A DNA stretch of 64,000 nt, from positions 190,163 through 254,162 of the forward strand of contig JTDE01000306.1 in assembly GCA_014338405.1 (NCBI GenBank). Direction: 5' to 3'. The number at the start of each line of letters is the position of its first letter. The first letter of the stretch is position 1. The position numbers and the translations under genes were made by a program. The notes beneath the pieces were generated by a model. The model was given only the letters and a program-made list of their open reading frames with translations, was not told where the DNA came from and searched no databases. Origin of the DNA: Paragonimus skrjabini miyazakii. Taxonomy: Eukaryota > Platyhelminthes > Trematoda > Plagiorchiida > Troglotrematidae. Positions 40,621-51,540 of the stretch are shown one piece after another.

Positions 40621-40700
40621 CTGCTGGGTTGTGATGATTGTTGGTACGTCTCCCGATTTTTCGCGGCATTCTCAGTAATTCCATAAAAGTCTATTACTTT

Positions 40701-41940
40701 AAGGTGTATTTCTAAACAAGTAACTGCCATTTGCTACGGAAACGAGGCATCGGCAGTCTCATCAAATATCTTTCGGCAGAACTGAAGAGGATGAGTATGA
40801 TATAAGCTGCAAGGTGCATCTCCTAACGAATCAGCCAGAACGCATCACGCCACAATGATTGGCCAGCCCAACTCGGAGAGTACGGTCGTGTGTGGTGGTA
40901 TGGTCCCACTCAGCCAATCAGATTGCAAGTGTGCGATCAAACGCCCGTGCGCTATCTGAACTATGTTTTCCCGCGTTGCTCTCAGATGCCCCTTGTAACA
41001 AGATTTGTTCTGATACCCTGACCGTCATATATGATTCTTCGTTTGATTCGCTCTCTGTCGACCATCTGTGGTGATCTTTTTGTTCTATAAACTTAGAGCC
41101 TCTTTGGCCTCATTTTGTCCCGTCCTTCCACTCAACGATGTTACCGCGTCCCTTCTCGTTCCTCGGTTTTGGTTCCGGCGATTGAGCGCGTTACCAGGGC
41201 GACGATCCAACAATATACCTTGAACGATTGAAGTAACTTTTCACTCTGTCCTCTCTCGTGTGTTTCTTATCAATGTTTTCACAGGTTGTCAACTGGACGT
41301 AGCAGCCGCTAGTGTCACGAACTGGATATTTCACCCATACATGCAGTGCAATGTGCAAAATAGTTCAAAACCTCACAGGTGCTTACGGCATCTGTGCTTT
41401 TTGATTATTTCGCATGGTATGTGCCCTCCAGCTATTTGGTCGCGAGCCATGTGACTTTGTGACACGAATCCAAACCACACACGGTTACGGTTTACTTGCT
41501 CGTCGACACCCGGTCCTTAGCCTTCTAAGCTAACTTGCGTTTCGGCGCCGCTTAGAGCGCCGAAGGAAACCATTTGTACATTTCGTGGAATGAATCTTTG
41601 GTCTCGACATATTAGGTGAGCAACATTTGTATTTCACGCCCAGTGAATCCATACCGCGGAAAAACTGCCTAAGGCGCCGTGCACTAGACTGGTGTGAACG
41701 CATATACTTACTTAGGCGTTGTCCACAGGTTTAACGAACTGGAGGGGGCAGTTACCGGTGTGAACGCATTGCTCAGGTGAACTAGGAGTAGCTTGTTTAC
41801 TTCAGTTTCGCAACCCCATACTACATTCGAACGCTGGTGGCTTCATTATGTTGATGAATCAGAGTAACGAATGTGTGCGATGACGAATCGAAGTAAGTCA
41901 TATCATTTACAACACTCCTGTGTGAGACAAGCTGAAAAGT
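40701..41940. other. Unassigned, possibly eroded gypsy A 3' end
   Basis: An open frame at 40,859-41,074 and others are too short to assign. TTCGGCGC at 41,541-41,548 pairs with GCGCCGAA at 41,557-41,564. The phrase GGTGTGAACGCAT occurs twice, near 41,690 and 41,757, and might derive from a DNA-transposon end, but no opposite-facing partner was found. Confidence 0.3.
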
Positions 41941-42362
41941 AGTTAACCAATAAAGCTTCCTAGATTTTGTTTCCGCCAAACAATATCCTAGAAGTGTGGC
42001 CGAAACTGATTGTCGTTTAATCCGAATATTGCCTGAAAGCGCCTCTTAGCCGACGAGCGCAGATTTTCGATATTCCATGTATGGATAACCTTGTTTTCTG
42101 GATCGATGAAGTTTATTGAGTGGTTTATTGTCCATTGTCCGTAATGAGTTATTTCATTCAAAGTTGTGCAAGCTCTGCATTTGCCAGTTGCTATTATGGT
42201 GTTGGGCTGGAAGCGAAAGAGAAACATTGTGGCTGGCTTCCTCGGACATGTCTTCAGAAGATGGGTAATAAGTGGCTTAGTATCGTCTGTTTCCTGGACA
42301 AAATGCCACGAACCCCCGTCGCGTTTCCCTTTCCACGTCAGGCTTTTGGAAGTGACAACCAC
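41941..42362 (-). mobile_element. Merlin-type (IS1016/ISXO2-like) DDE transposase relic
   Basis: The 124-residue minus-strand frame (42,362-41,988) includes ETDDTKPLITHLLKTCPRKP and WTINHSINFIDPENKVIHT, followed by NIE; the NHSxNFxDP...HTxxIE pattern is the hallmark of Merlin transposases. After a stop at 41,988 the frame continues DIVWRKQN, the family C-terminus. Two of the three catalytic positions are lost: the first block reads TSKSLTWKGK where an EIDES-type Asp is expected, and the second reads IIATGKCRAC where a TDxxxxY pattern is expected. The Glu of NIE remains. The zinc-binding N-terminus is not readable upstream of 42,362. Terminal inverted repeats were not identified. Confidence 0.8.
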
Positions 42363-44900
42363 GATAGCACTTCTTTTTCATGAACAGTGACGCATACATT
42401 TCAGCAATCGGTTGAGTTACAGCACTGTTAAGAATTTCATCAAATGTCCCATACTAGGAACATTGTTTTTGAAACTTTTTTCGAAGTCTCCTTGGACTTA
42501 CCGCGCCCAGTGCGACATGTATGCGACAATAAATGTTAACGACAATCTTGAAGCTTGCTTCGGCATATTTGTGATGAACGATATGTTGTTTTTAAGTGCT
42601 TTGTGTAACAATATCGCAAAAGCTTTCTCCATAGTAAGACCCGTACATCAAAATATGGAAAATTTCCGTACGGAGTCATGCCGCTTGCATGGTTCACACT
42701 TCCATCGATAATCGTCCTTGACGGAATCGCCCATCACCAAAGCATTAGAAGCACTATATACGCAATTCTTGCAGTTCTTCGTTACAAAGTGTCTGCAAAT
42801 ATTTGCCTTTGCCTGCACTGTGTATGATTTTCAGACTTAGCCCAAGACTCTTCCCTCCAACAGGCTTAACAACGTATAGCCCTAAACGTAGCCAATCAGC
42901 ACTTAAGCGTAAGACGACGTTTTTCATGCACACTGATTCCGTATATGGGGTTGCTACCTAAAAGTCACTAGGTGTTACGACTGCGTGACCTGAAACCAGC
43001 TCATGTTGACCGGCTAAGATTGATGAATTGTCTTCGCTAGCTACGGACTTCACTGACAATTTCCAGTGCGTTTCATAATTTTCCTCCCGCCTCTATTCCA
43101 ATTAACCCATGAACAACGCATAATTATGCCGTATGCCTTCACAATAATAGCTTCCACGTCCAGCTGACTTAACCTGTGAGCAACATTAACAAGAAACATA
43201 CGAGACAAATAAGAATAAACTTCTATTAAAACCGTTCAAGGTACATCATACTCATCTTCTTCACTTCTGTTGAGAGACGTTCTGATGGGAGTGTCGGCAC
43301 CTGGCTACCGCGGCACAGGGTAGTTACTTGCTTAGAAGTTCACCTTCAAGTGATAAATCTTTGCGGAATCAAAAAGAATGCAGCGAAAAATTAGAAAACA
43401 TACTGACAGTCCTCAGTGAAATCTACAGCTGACGAAAACAGACAAGCAATCGGCAGAATCATAAATATTTATAATACGGAGTTCGAATTGTTATAACTGA
43501 TATAGTACAGTTGAGAATCAATGTTACCTTTGGAGAAATGACGGCCGTAAAAGTAGATCAATAGCCGCAAATGAGTGAGCATTAAGCTGCGTACAAGCGG
43601 CAAGTTGTACACAAACAGTCAGTGAGCAATAAACCAGACATTACGCAGACTGGCAACTACACAGTGGGACATATTACTCACGTTAACACCGTCTCATCCG
43701 GACCGTACATAGAAACAACCACGTGGCAACTGCATGTGCAATGGTTTTTAGAACTGACATTCCGTCGATTGACTTCTACCCGAAATATTGACAGGGAAGC
43801 AAATAGAATCTATGCTACAGATAGACGACTAATCCACAAATATGGTGGTATAGCTGTGATTAGGATTCATTTTGATATTTAGCATAAAATACAAAGCGAG
43901 CGTAATGAGGTTGAAAATTACAAGTTCATGTACATCTCCCACACCGCACGGAATTGTGCGTGTCTGCAAGACAGAAGTACGCATCAGAAGTATTTTCACA
44001 ACGCAAACTCGATTGCTTTAATTGAGGAGAACGCGGGACAGTTTTTGTAAAAATGTGCTACAGTGGGTGAGTTTTGGGTATTGCCGACTGTATTCATTGC
44101 AAACCAGTCGGTACAGTCGAAAACTATATACTTGACCCGGACTATGCATTTTATCATTTCACGAAACATTTGATGTCTCTTTTCGCGCCCAAACAGCTGC
44201 TTGCATCTCGTCTCTACCTTGAAACACCATACCGTTGAATTAAACAGTTGGTCTAAATTCACGAAGCTTAGCTGCAGGTACTTGACTGCTTGTGGTGACC
44301 TGCGACTGTGTGGCTTTGCTGAGAACCCCGGCCTACATCTGCAAGCTGAGGGGTGAGCACCGGTATCTGTGGTAACTAATGGTTGAGAGATACGGGATGA
44401 TATCTTGCGGCGCAGCACAGTATTACAGGAAGCTCGTCATACCTCTAGAGCTAAACACGGAGTAGTGTGGAAAGTGGATTAGGGTCGACAATTACAGACG
44501 CCTGACCCACGTACTGTTTACCAATATAAGGCTACGTTGAAGTGATACATCCCACATACATTTAATCACGCAACTGGTGATTTAGTAAACGGGTCACACG
44601 TCTCAGAGACAGTATTCTGTTGAGAAGTGGAACATCCTCTACAACTGTCCACGATAGTGGAACGTTGAAACGACCATAAATTAAGCAAACACCAGACTCA
44701 ACTATTGTCACAGCCAGATTACCTTTCCTTGAAAAGGATTCTGCATGATATGCTACATCACTCAATATGGATAATGATGTTTTGCAGCGGCGGAATCTTC
44801 TTGGAATAAATGACCCACAGAAATGTGGGAAATGGCGTCTTCACCTAGTGGGCCACAAATCATCTAGCAAAGTAGGGACAAAACCGCATCAGGCTGTTTC
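42363..44900. other. Unassigned sequence
   Basis: The segment just above 42,362 may hold eroded Merlin N-terminal sequence. Minus-strand frames at 43,996-44,418 (140 codons) and 44,562-44,765 (67 codons) are free of stops and have ordinary composition, but resemble nothing I can name. No RNA gene or clear element boundary is visible. Confidence 0.3.
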
Positions 44901-45730
44901 TTTCCACTGACTGTTTGGCCAAGTATCGGGGGTGATCCTGGGTTACCATATCCCTTTGGTCACCCTCTCAAGTCGCAATTTCTCCCACGTGGTGATAACA
45001 CACCTATCTCCCAAGGGAGCTACGGACCCAAACGACATACCCCCTACGGTGTACGCCCTACCAGTCTCAACAGTTACACTCACAGACAACGGGAATCATT
45101 TCGTTGTGGCTTTACCAAGCTTAAAGTTACGTGTGTCACGGAATGTTGTGGTTGTTAAGCCCGACTGAGCTAAAGCAATTGATAAAAAGCGTCCCAACCG
45201 CCGTCAAAGAAACCGTGAAATCCAGCAGAACCTGTCAGGGCTTCCGAACACATCGGATCAACACAAGTCATACGCACTGATTGCCCAAGCTCGTCGTAGT
45301 ACAGACACCAATGCTGGTGAACTAAGGATTTCGTCTCCTTTTGCCCCCTGCATTAAGCAGCGAACGGTGACGCTGAATTCGGCAGTCACATCCACTACGC
45401 TAGCTTTTATTCGACAATCCGAGGCTGAAGATGATAAATTGGGGGACACGAAACAAACGCTTAATGTTCGTGCAATAGACCGTCCACGAAGGACGTCGTG
45501 TTTGATGAACCTAGGATATCTGTCAAGGGTGTGTGCAAGTCTCCATAAACCGAAGTTCACAAGACAAGACAATGTGGCAAAAATTTCAGGGTCCTCGCCG
45601 ACTCCCTTCCCAACTTTTCTTCTCTTACTGGTAACATTTGGACAGACTTTATTACCAGATTCAAGATCACTGTCTGCAGTTTGTCCCGATCTGCTTCTCC
45701 TAACTGACACGTACTGTGAAACATCGTAAA
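44901..45730. other. Overlapping open frames on both strands, unassigned
   Basis: Plus-strand frames at 44,932-45,168 and 45,367-45,729 overlap a 150-codon minus-strand frame at 45,258-45,710. The first contains TVTLTDNGNHFVVALPSLKL and RNVVVVKPD, which has some flavour of a retroelement polyprotein C-terminus, but not enough to assign. The region is GC-richer than its flanks. At most one of the overlapping frames can be real. Confidence 0.25.
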
Positions 45731-48529
45731 ATTAGTACACTCGGTTGACGCCCTTGCGAGCCAATCTGGTCTGCCTTCTTAGCTCAGTCAGACCGCAGGT
45801 TGGAGGGTAGATTTTTTACAATCTTTCTAATGTACTTGAAGAACTTAAGTCATCTCCGTGGTCCATCTGTTCAGGAACAATAATGCAGCTTTCCATGTAG
45901 ACAGACGACCGTGTCAGTCCATCAGCGGTATTTAGAACTTAGAGAGCTTTTCTTAATAGCCCACAGATGCGAGACCTAGCTAGACGGTGTGGTTGTCCAT
46001 AAAAGTCTTACAATACCTCTCCTGCTTTCACATAAGCCAATAATGGAGGAATAACATGCAGCCCTTAACCATCTCAAGAGCTTTTCTTTAAAAACAGTGT
46101 GAAAGGCGAGGCAATTGCTGATCGCATTCAACCTTTCTGGCTGTAACGCAATTCAGAACAAGCTTGTGAATTTGCGGTAGTTAACCAGGATACCTTTGAA
46201 GTAGGTCAAGCAAACCATTGACAAATCAACGGAAGTTATCAAAGGTTTATGGGGTGATTTTACAACATACTCTTCTCAGGAGTTTCAGGCCTATGGAGGG
46301 CAAAATATACTTGATCCCAACAATCCGCTACATGCTGCTTGCCACGCAAATCCGCTGAATCCAGTGGTTCGGGCAGCAGAAGAATCTAAATCGAAAGATA
46401 TACTTTCAGATTTCCTAAGATTTGGTCTGGCTGCTACCACTTGCTCTGCAGTTAACGTTAATTCTTTCGCTAGTTACCACCCCCTGAAAAAATAATTTTC
46501 CTCCAGCCTATCGGTCGTATAGGCGAGTGGGCGCCGATATGGCTCTTAATACTAATCACCTGGTCTGAAATCATAGGTTAACATTAGCTAGCGCGTATAC
46601 CATTGATATCAAAATGTTAAACGTGATTCTCGGAGCCTCTGGGCGCCGCGATATTCTTGACAGATATGGCCGGTTTGTTCGAAACCAGATTTCGGTTTCC
46701 AGCTTCAGGCAGTTGGGCACCATCGTGGTAGAGCCGTCTTCGAACAACGTTCGGATAGATACTGATCACTGAAAACAAAACGAAATTCAATCAATGATCC
46801 CATCAAAACACTTGATAAGCAATCAAGTGTGCAAAACAAGCAGATACATGTTTCATTTGAGAGTCAGTATCAACAGTAAACTTTTGTTGTCAATGCCAAA
46901 ATCGACCGATTGTTGTGACCCAATAGTTTCACGGTTCATCGGCTTCATACAGTGTAGCTCAGCATGAACGACAAAGCTGGCGCAACCGCCTCCGGTGGCG
47001 TCATATATGGCAGAGACTCCTAACTGTTGCATGGTCCGCCTTCTGCACTCTCGTTGATTCATCACATCGCAAGGTTCTCCGTTTACTGTCATCTGGTGAG
47101 GAATTCGTAGTTGCCTTTCAGCCCTTGTTTAAAGCATGCTCCAGACGCTCTTAATCGAATTCAGCATTGATGAATAGGGCACCAGTCATAATAGCTGTCC
47201 TTTTTGTATGGCTCTCCAGCAAACACCTTCCAGATCAGCGCGAAACGGTGCGTTATCGTACATCAACACAGTTTCTGACGTAGACGTACTGATTTTCATT
47301 AAGCGGGTTTCACAGCTAGCCCTTGTAACTGTTGCTGTTGTGCGCTCCCCACCTTTTCGTCTAACTCAAAATCAAGCCCAATGTCGTAGCTCCAATCAGC
47401 TAAAGATTACGACCTCAGCTGTTACAGACACGCCTGCATACGTTCCTTTCAAAAACGATCTCACTGACCTCGTACAGAAGACGTTGAAGTTCGTCTCACC
47501 CATCTAGTAAATAACATTTGGATATGCCTAACACTTCACTGGTTGGTAAGAACACGGTCGCCGTAATACCAGGTAATCGCTTGGGTTAACGCCAATGAGC
47601 ATGCGACACAATGTCTTGACAGCTGTGCACCAGTCGTTCAGTTATCGACTGACTGACGCTGTCGGCAAGTCCTACTCAAATTCAGGTATGACGTACAATT
47701 TGAAAAACGACAGCTATGGCGCTCAAACCTACCACTAAATCGAAAGGTTCCGTGTAGTCCTTGAAGTGGTTGTGGTTTTCAAGCTACCACAACTGAACAA
47801 ATTTTGTGGCATTTCATTTTCCTAAGTCCCAAATTACGCCAAACTTTCGTTTCCGGCTGAACTTTTAAAAACAAATGAGATACCTACACACTAAAGACAA
47901 TCGAACGTTTTGTTAACGACTGAAGATGCCAAATGAAGCGTTGACATCTCGCGTTGTTTAAGTTAGTTACCAGCTCGACGATGTTGTTCGAATTGTACGC
48001 TGGTCGGATAATACTACGCTCCCTCAGAAATGCCCCAACCCGGTTGACAGCGAGAATCGTGGGGTTTTAAATTAAGATGCAACAAGTCGTTTGCCAGAGC
48101 CACGCCTCTTCTGATGTCGCATTTAGGATGGCAAGTGGATGTACACTATCCCCGACCATCTGCTTGGACCACCAATTTCTACAGTGCGACGTATGCCCTC
48201 GGAAATACGAATGCTGAAAATCATCCTTCCCATAAAACTGTTTAAGCGTGTACAGAATATACGCGATTCGCAATTAGCTTTGCGAAACTGTCTAACAGTT
48301 TTTCTACGATTTTGAGGAATAATACGCGAGTTTAAGGTTGTAGGCTAAACTTATTCCGTTTCTGTCGGCTTGTCTTTTTTAATATTCAACCGACCCCGGC
48401 TGACCTCAAAAACAGTAAAAACAAGGGGTGACACTGCTGGGGGTTACAGTGAGTACAAATAGCAGAGGTAGGTTACAAATTCAGCACGGTTTTAGTTAAC
48501 TTGAAATCAAACAAGTTGTTGAACGATCC
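45731..48529. other. Unassigned, probably eroded repeat sequence
   Basis: The base composition matches the transposon-rich half of the window. Minus-strand frames near 46,853-47,092 and 47,760-48,270 read as plausible coding sequence broken by single stops, for example ARCQRFIWHLQSLTKRSIV near 47,880-47,940. I cannot tie them to a family. One plus-strand frame is listed separately. Confidence 0.3.
46205..46495 (+). other. 96-codon open frame without start codon, unknown
   Basis: The frame opens directly after a TAG at 46,202 and closes at TAA 46,493. It has no internal Met, and its composition is balanced, with phrases such as LWGDFTTYSSQEFQAYGGQN and EESKSKDILSDFLRFGLAA. That is less random than neighbouring frames, so it may be an exon or a fragment of a repeat-encoded protein. 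No splice sites of quality flank it, and I do not recognise the family. Confidence 0.25.
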
Positions 48530-51500
48530 ATAGTGGTGCAACCGACGATCTCAAGAGGGAAATCGTTAGAGTTATCGATGATCCTGAAAGACAAGAACCG
48601 CAGCCCAAGAAAGGTTCGAAGATGCAGATTCTAAAGCATATAGTCGTGCACCCACCGGCTGCTGCCAGTCTCTAGGATAAAAGAACTGCTCAACGAGTCC
48701 TGTGCTAAAGGAAAACTGTGTGAGAATTAAGTCACCGCGATGTCTTCGAAATTCCTACGGGTACACTTCAAGAATTTCCCGTCTTGCATCATGACTCACA
48801 CACCGCAGGCTCATGAGCAGCTCGGTAACCGCCCGCTGAACACGATTGACAACGAGTGCGCCCTATCTCGAGTCAGTGTGCACGACCTGGTCTGCGTAAT
48901 CCAACAGCGTTCTTACAGAAACCCCGCAAGACGTTTGCAATGCTGTCCTATGCTGACCGAAAACGTCCGCTGTATCGTTTTAAGAGTAGCAAACCCCTTT
49001 TGCGGCCTCTTCATGATGGTGAGCAAAAGGTAAGTTAAACGACACCCAAATGCCTAGATTTTTCTTCAAATCGATTTTCTTAATGCCTGCTGTATCAAAC
49101 GCATTATAGGTAACGAAGGTATTTCCACAATCTGCACGATTGACATGTATGCGCTCTCGCTGTAATTTGGAGAGAAACCCCGATCCTCTGAATACTTGCC
49201 GATCACTTCAGGAGCTATCTGCAGTGCAATGGGCAAACTGGCATCTCAGATTTATAGGTCGTCAGCGTAGAGCAGAACGTTGCGGGAAACATTGTCAGTT
49301 ATGCCGTCGGTATAAATAAGAAACAGAAGAGGACCGAGCAATGATCCTCGGGAAATCTCCGCAGAGATCAGGGAGGAGGACGAATGATCCGACCCAGTTT
49401 TGACTTTAGAAGTTCCGCCATCAAGAAGGAAGTAACCCAGAGACTAACCTCTCCCTAGACGTCATAAGCTTCCAATTTGTGTTTGAGAGGACCGTGTGCA
49501 ACTCTGTCGACTACTCCAGTGAAATCGAAAAGAATAGTGTCTGAGATGAGGCTACCGTCTCCCGCCTCCGTCAGATTATCCATGAAGATCAGCACGATTG
49601 TAACGAAAAATATTGCCTAACGAACAAACTCGTTTTCAGTGATTCATCCTCGGGCTGAAAACATAACATTTATATCATATATTTTACAGGAGAATCATGA
49701 AGGGGAGGAACCTGGAACGGATGGTTAGTGAGGTCAGTCACTTCAATGTCATATTGCATCAAGTACCCACTTGAAAAGTGATTCTTGACAAGTTAATGGG
49801 GTGGGAGATGGTCAAGGCAAATCCAAAGCCTGAACAAAACGTTTCCGAACGCACAGTGGTGGGTTGTACAGGCGAATTCCAATAGATTCTGCCGTGGACA
49901 TAATTCTATGCCTCACCGCCTCTGAATGAGTTGTCTAGACATTTGTAATGCGCGACCGGTTAAGAAGGAAGCCATGTTGCGTCGAATTGAAGCATGATGA
50001 CGCGTCTCCATTATCTTACATGGAACGTTGGTAGGGCTAATTGATCAGCAGCTGGCGGGAGAGTATCGGTCTCCCGCCCTATAAATCAGCACGACAGTGG
50101 GTTCTTTTTTGCAATAAGGAGAATACTCATTTGAATTGTTTGTTTAAAGAGTTTGTATGGAGGTTCTGCCAGATTAAGTGAATCTTCCTTGAGGATAACA
50201 GGTTGGATCTTGCCTGGACCAGTCATACTATGTGGACCAACCCTGGGTAAGAGGTCGTCACCATCTAGTACGGAGAAATTTGATGGTAAACAGCAGCTAC
50301 CGAAAGCATTTCAAAGTCAGAGTGGGATGTTATGTCGGCGATACAAAGTTGTAGATCTCCGAATAATACTTCGTGAATACTTAAGCAACGGTCTGCAGGT
50401 CAGATAAATCTCTGCGTACAGCAGTCGGAAAGAAAAAACGGAAGGTTTATCTTTTCTTGCTAAACTCATAGTTAAATAAGGAACTTTCATTGGCAAAGGC
50501 ATTCAGTGGACCCTTTCTAGAACGGGCTTAGTGTGGTCGCTTACAACCATTTCGACCAGTGCAAAAGGCGTTCAGGTCTTCTTGGTTGCCTGTAATCCAT
50601 GGCCTTGGATAAAAATGGAGATGGTTGACAAGGAGACAGCGTATTCTACGCGAAAGATATGGCTGGGACGGGAGAGCACACGACTTGCGCGTTAAGAATA
50701 AATCACTTGCCCTTCAAACTGCATTTTAAAACGCGTGATAATCCAGGTCCACGAGTTCACAGTCAAGAAGAGGTGAAAGGAAATGGCTTATCAGGCCCAT
50801 AAAGTCAGCTTGATCAACGTTTCCAATTGTATACCTTCTTGTTGGTTGTTACGAAGAGTACAACATACAACCAAAAGTCAATTCAGAGTGGTCGCTGTGT
50901 TCAAGTGACGGCTTGATGACCACCCTGTTCATAATGTGACTCTCGTTCGTGATATTTAGCTGGGGCAGAAAAGAGATCGAACTAAGGCGATGTCGCATCG
51001 ACGTTCTGACGTGCTGAGTCCACGCTTTCTGCCTTAACGGCACCGGCAATGACCCCGAGAAGCCGTTCTCACAGTTCATATGTGACAATGATAGCAGTAC
51101 ACTCGATATGTGTTGAAGTACCCCGTAATAAGTGTATGAGAAAGCCCTAGGAAGTTTTTAATATCGTCAACAAGGGTGTCGTCATCCTGGAGTATTGCAT
51201 GACAGAGAACGATGTACAATTCCACTAGAACTGTGTCTTGGCCGCACGGAGCTTGTCGTAGTCAGGCGACGTCACATCTATCTCAGAACTGGAAATTCTC
51301 AATAACCGAGGGTGTCAGGAGACTCCGATTAAACAGGGTCGCAGCCTACCGTTCCCCACCGTGGAGGTCGGCACTATACACGGAGTACCTAGGGACATTC
51401 AGTTCACTGTCACCAATGTCTGCTGAAAACCAGCTTCCCGCAAGCGTAAAGACGTGAGTTACATAATAAGCCGAATGTGCGTGTATCGCGCGGTTACGGG

Positions 51501-51540
51501 ATATGTTGGATAGTTTTCCCCAGATGTTCCTGATGACCAC
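48530..51540 (-). mobile_element. CR1/Jockey-type LINE copy B (endonuclease, RT, tail), inactive
   Basis: Read on the minus strand from 51,540 downward. The AP-type endonuclease begins FSADIGDSELNVPRYSVYSA and DLHGGER, passes LITGYFNT near 51,120 (the family GDFN motif with Asp changed to Tyr), and reaches ITNESHIMNRVVIKPSLEHS near 50,920. The RT begins to be readable near 50,000 (QHGFLLNRSRITNV), is interrupted by a PLE tail at 49,604-49,940, and resumes at FMDNLTEAGDGSLISDTILF, FDFTGVVDRVAHGPLKHKL, GSLLGPLLFLIYTDG and LLYADDL near 49,265, with stops after these motifs. The C-terminal domain reads LLDYADQVVHT and RVQRAV near 48,880, then LGLRFLSFRI near 48,590. Order and spacing match LINE copy C at 60-62.6 kb; the two differ by many substitutions. 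Confidence 0.85.
49604..49940 (-). mobile_element. Third PLE 3' end (PLE 3), nested in LINE copy B
   Basis: On the minus strand the LINE frame breaks off after RITNV and the sequence reads THSEAVRHRIMSTAESIGIR, then LYNPPLCVRKRFVQALDLP, which is the C-terminal GIY-YIG region of a PLE. It ends with a diverged copy (49,621-49,640) of the motif found at the ends of PLE 1 and PLE 2. Flanks ACGATTGTAACG (49,594-49,605) and ACATTTGTAATG (49,939-49,950) agree at nine of twelve positions and could be an aged target-site duplication. The copy keeps only about 340 bases of the element. Confidence 0.85.

Larger units (their letters stand above)
37100..40700 (+). mobile_element. Ty3/gypsy retrotransposon A, internal region, degenerate
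   Basis: The order gag, zinc knuckle, aspartic protease, reverse transcriptase, RNase H, integrase is that of the Ty3/gypsy (Metaviridae) group. The pieces are described separately below. A short PLE 3' end splits the protease-RT linker at 38,262-38,695. Stops, frameshifts and altered catalytic residues occur in every domain, so the copy is dead. I cannot locate its long terminal repeats by eye: no matching pair stands out at 36.9-37.1 kb and 40.7-41.9 kb, so it may be truncated or its repeats too diverged. Confidence 0.85.

Noticed and set aside
45258..45729. Long opposing frames of 150 (minus) and 120 (plus) codons as overlapping genes
   Set aside because: Both are open over the same DNA, neither has a recognisable motif, and mirror frames commonly arise from codon-pattern symmetry. 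They are left as unassigned.
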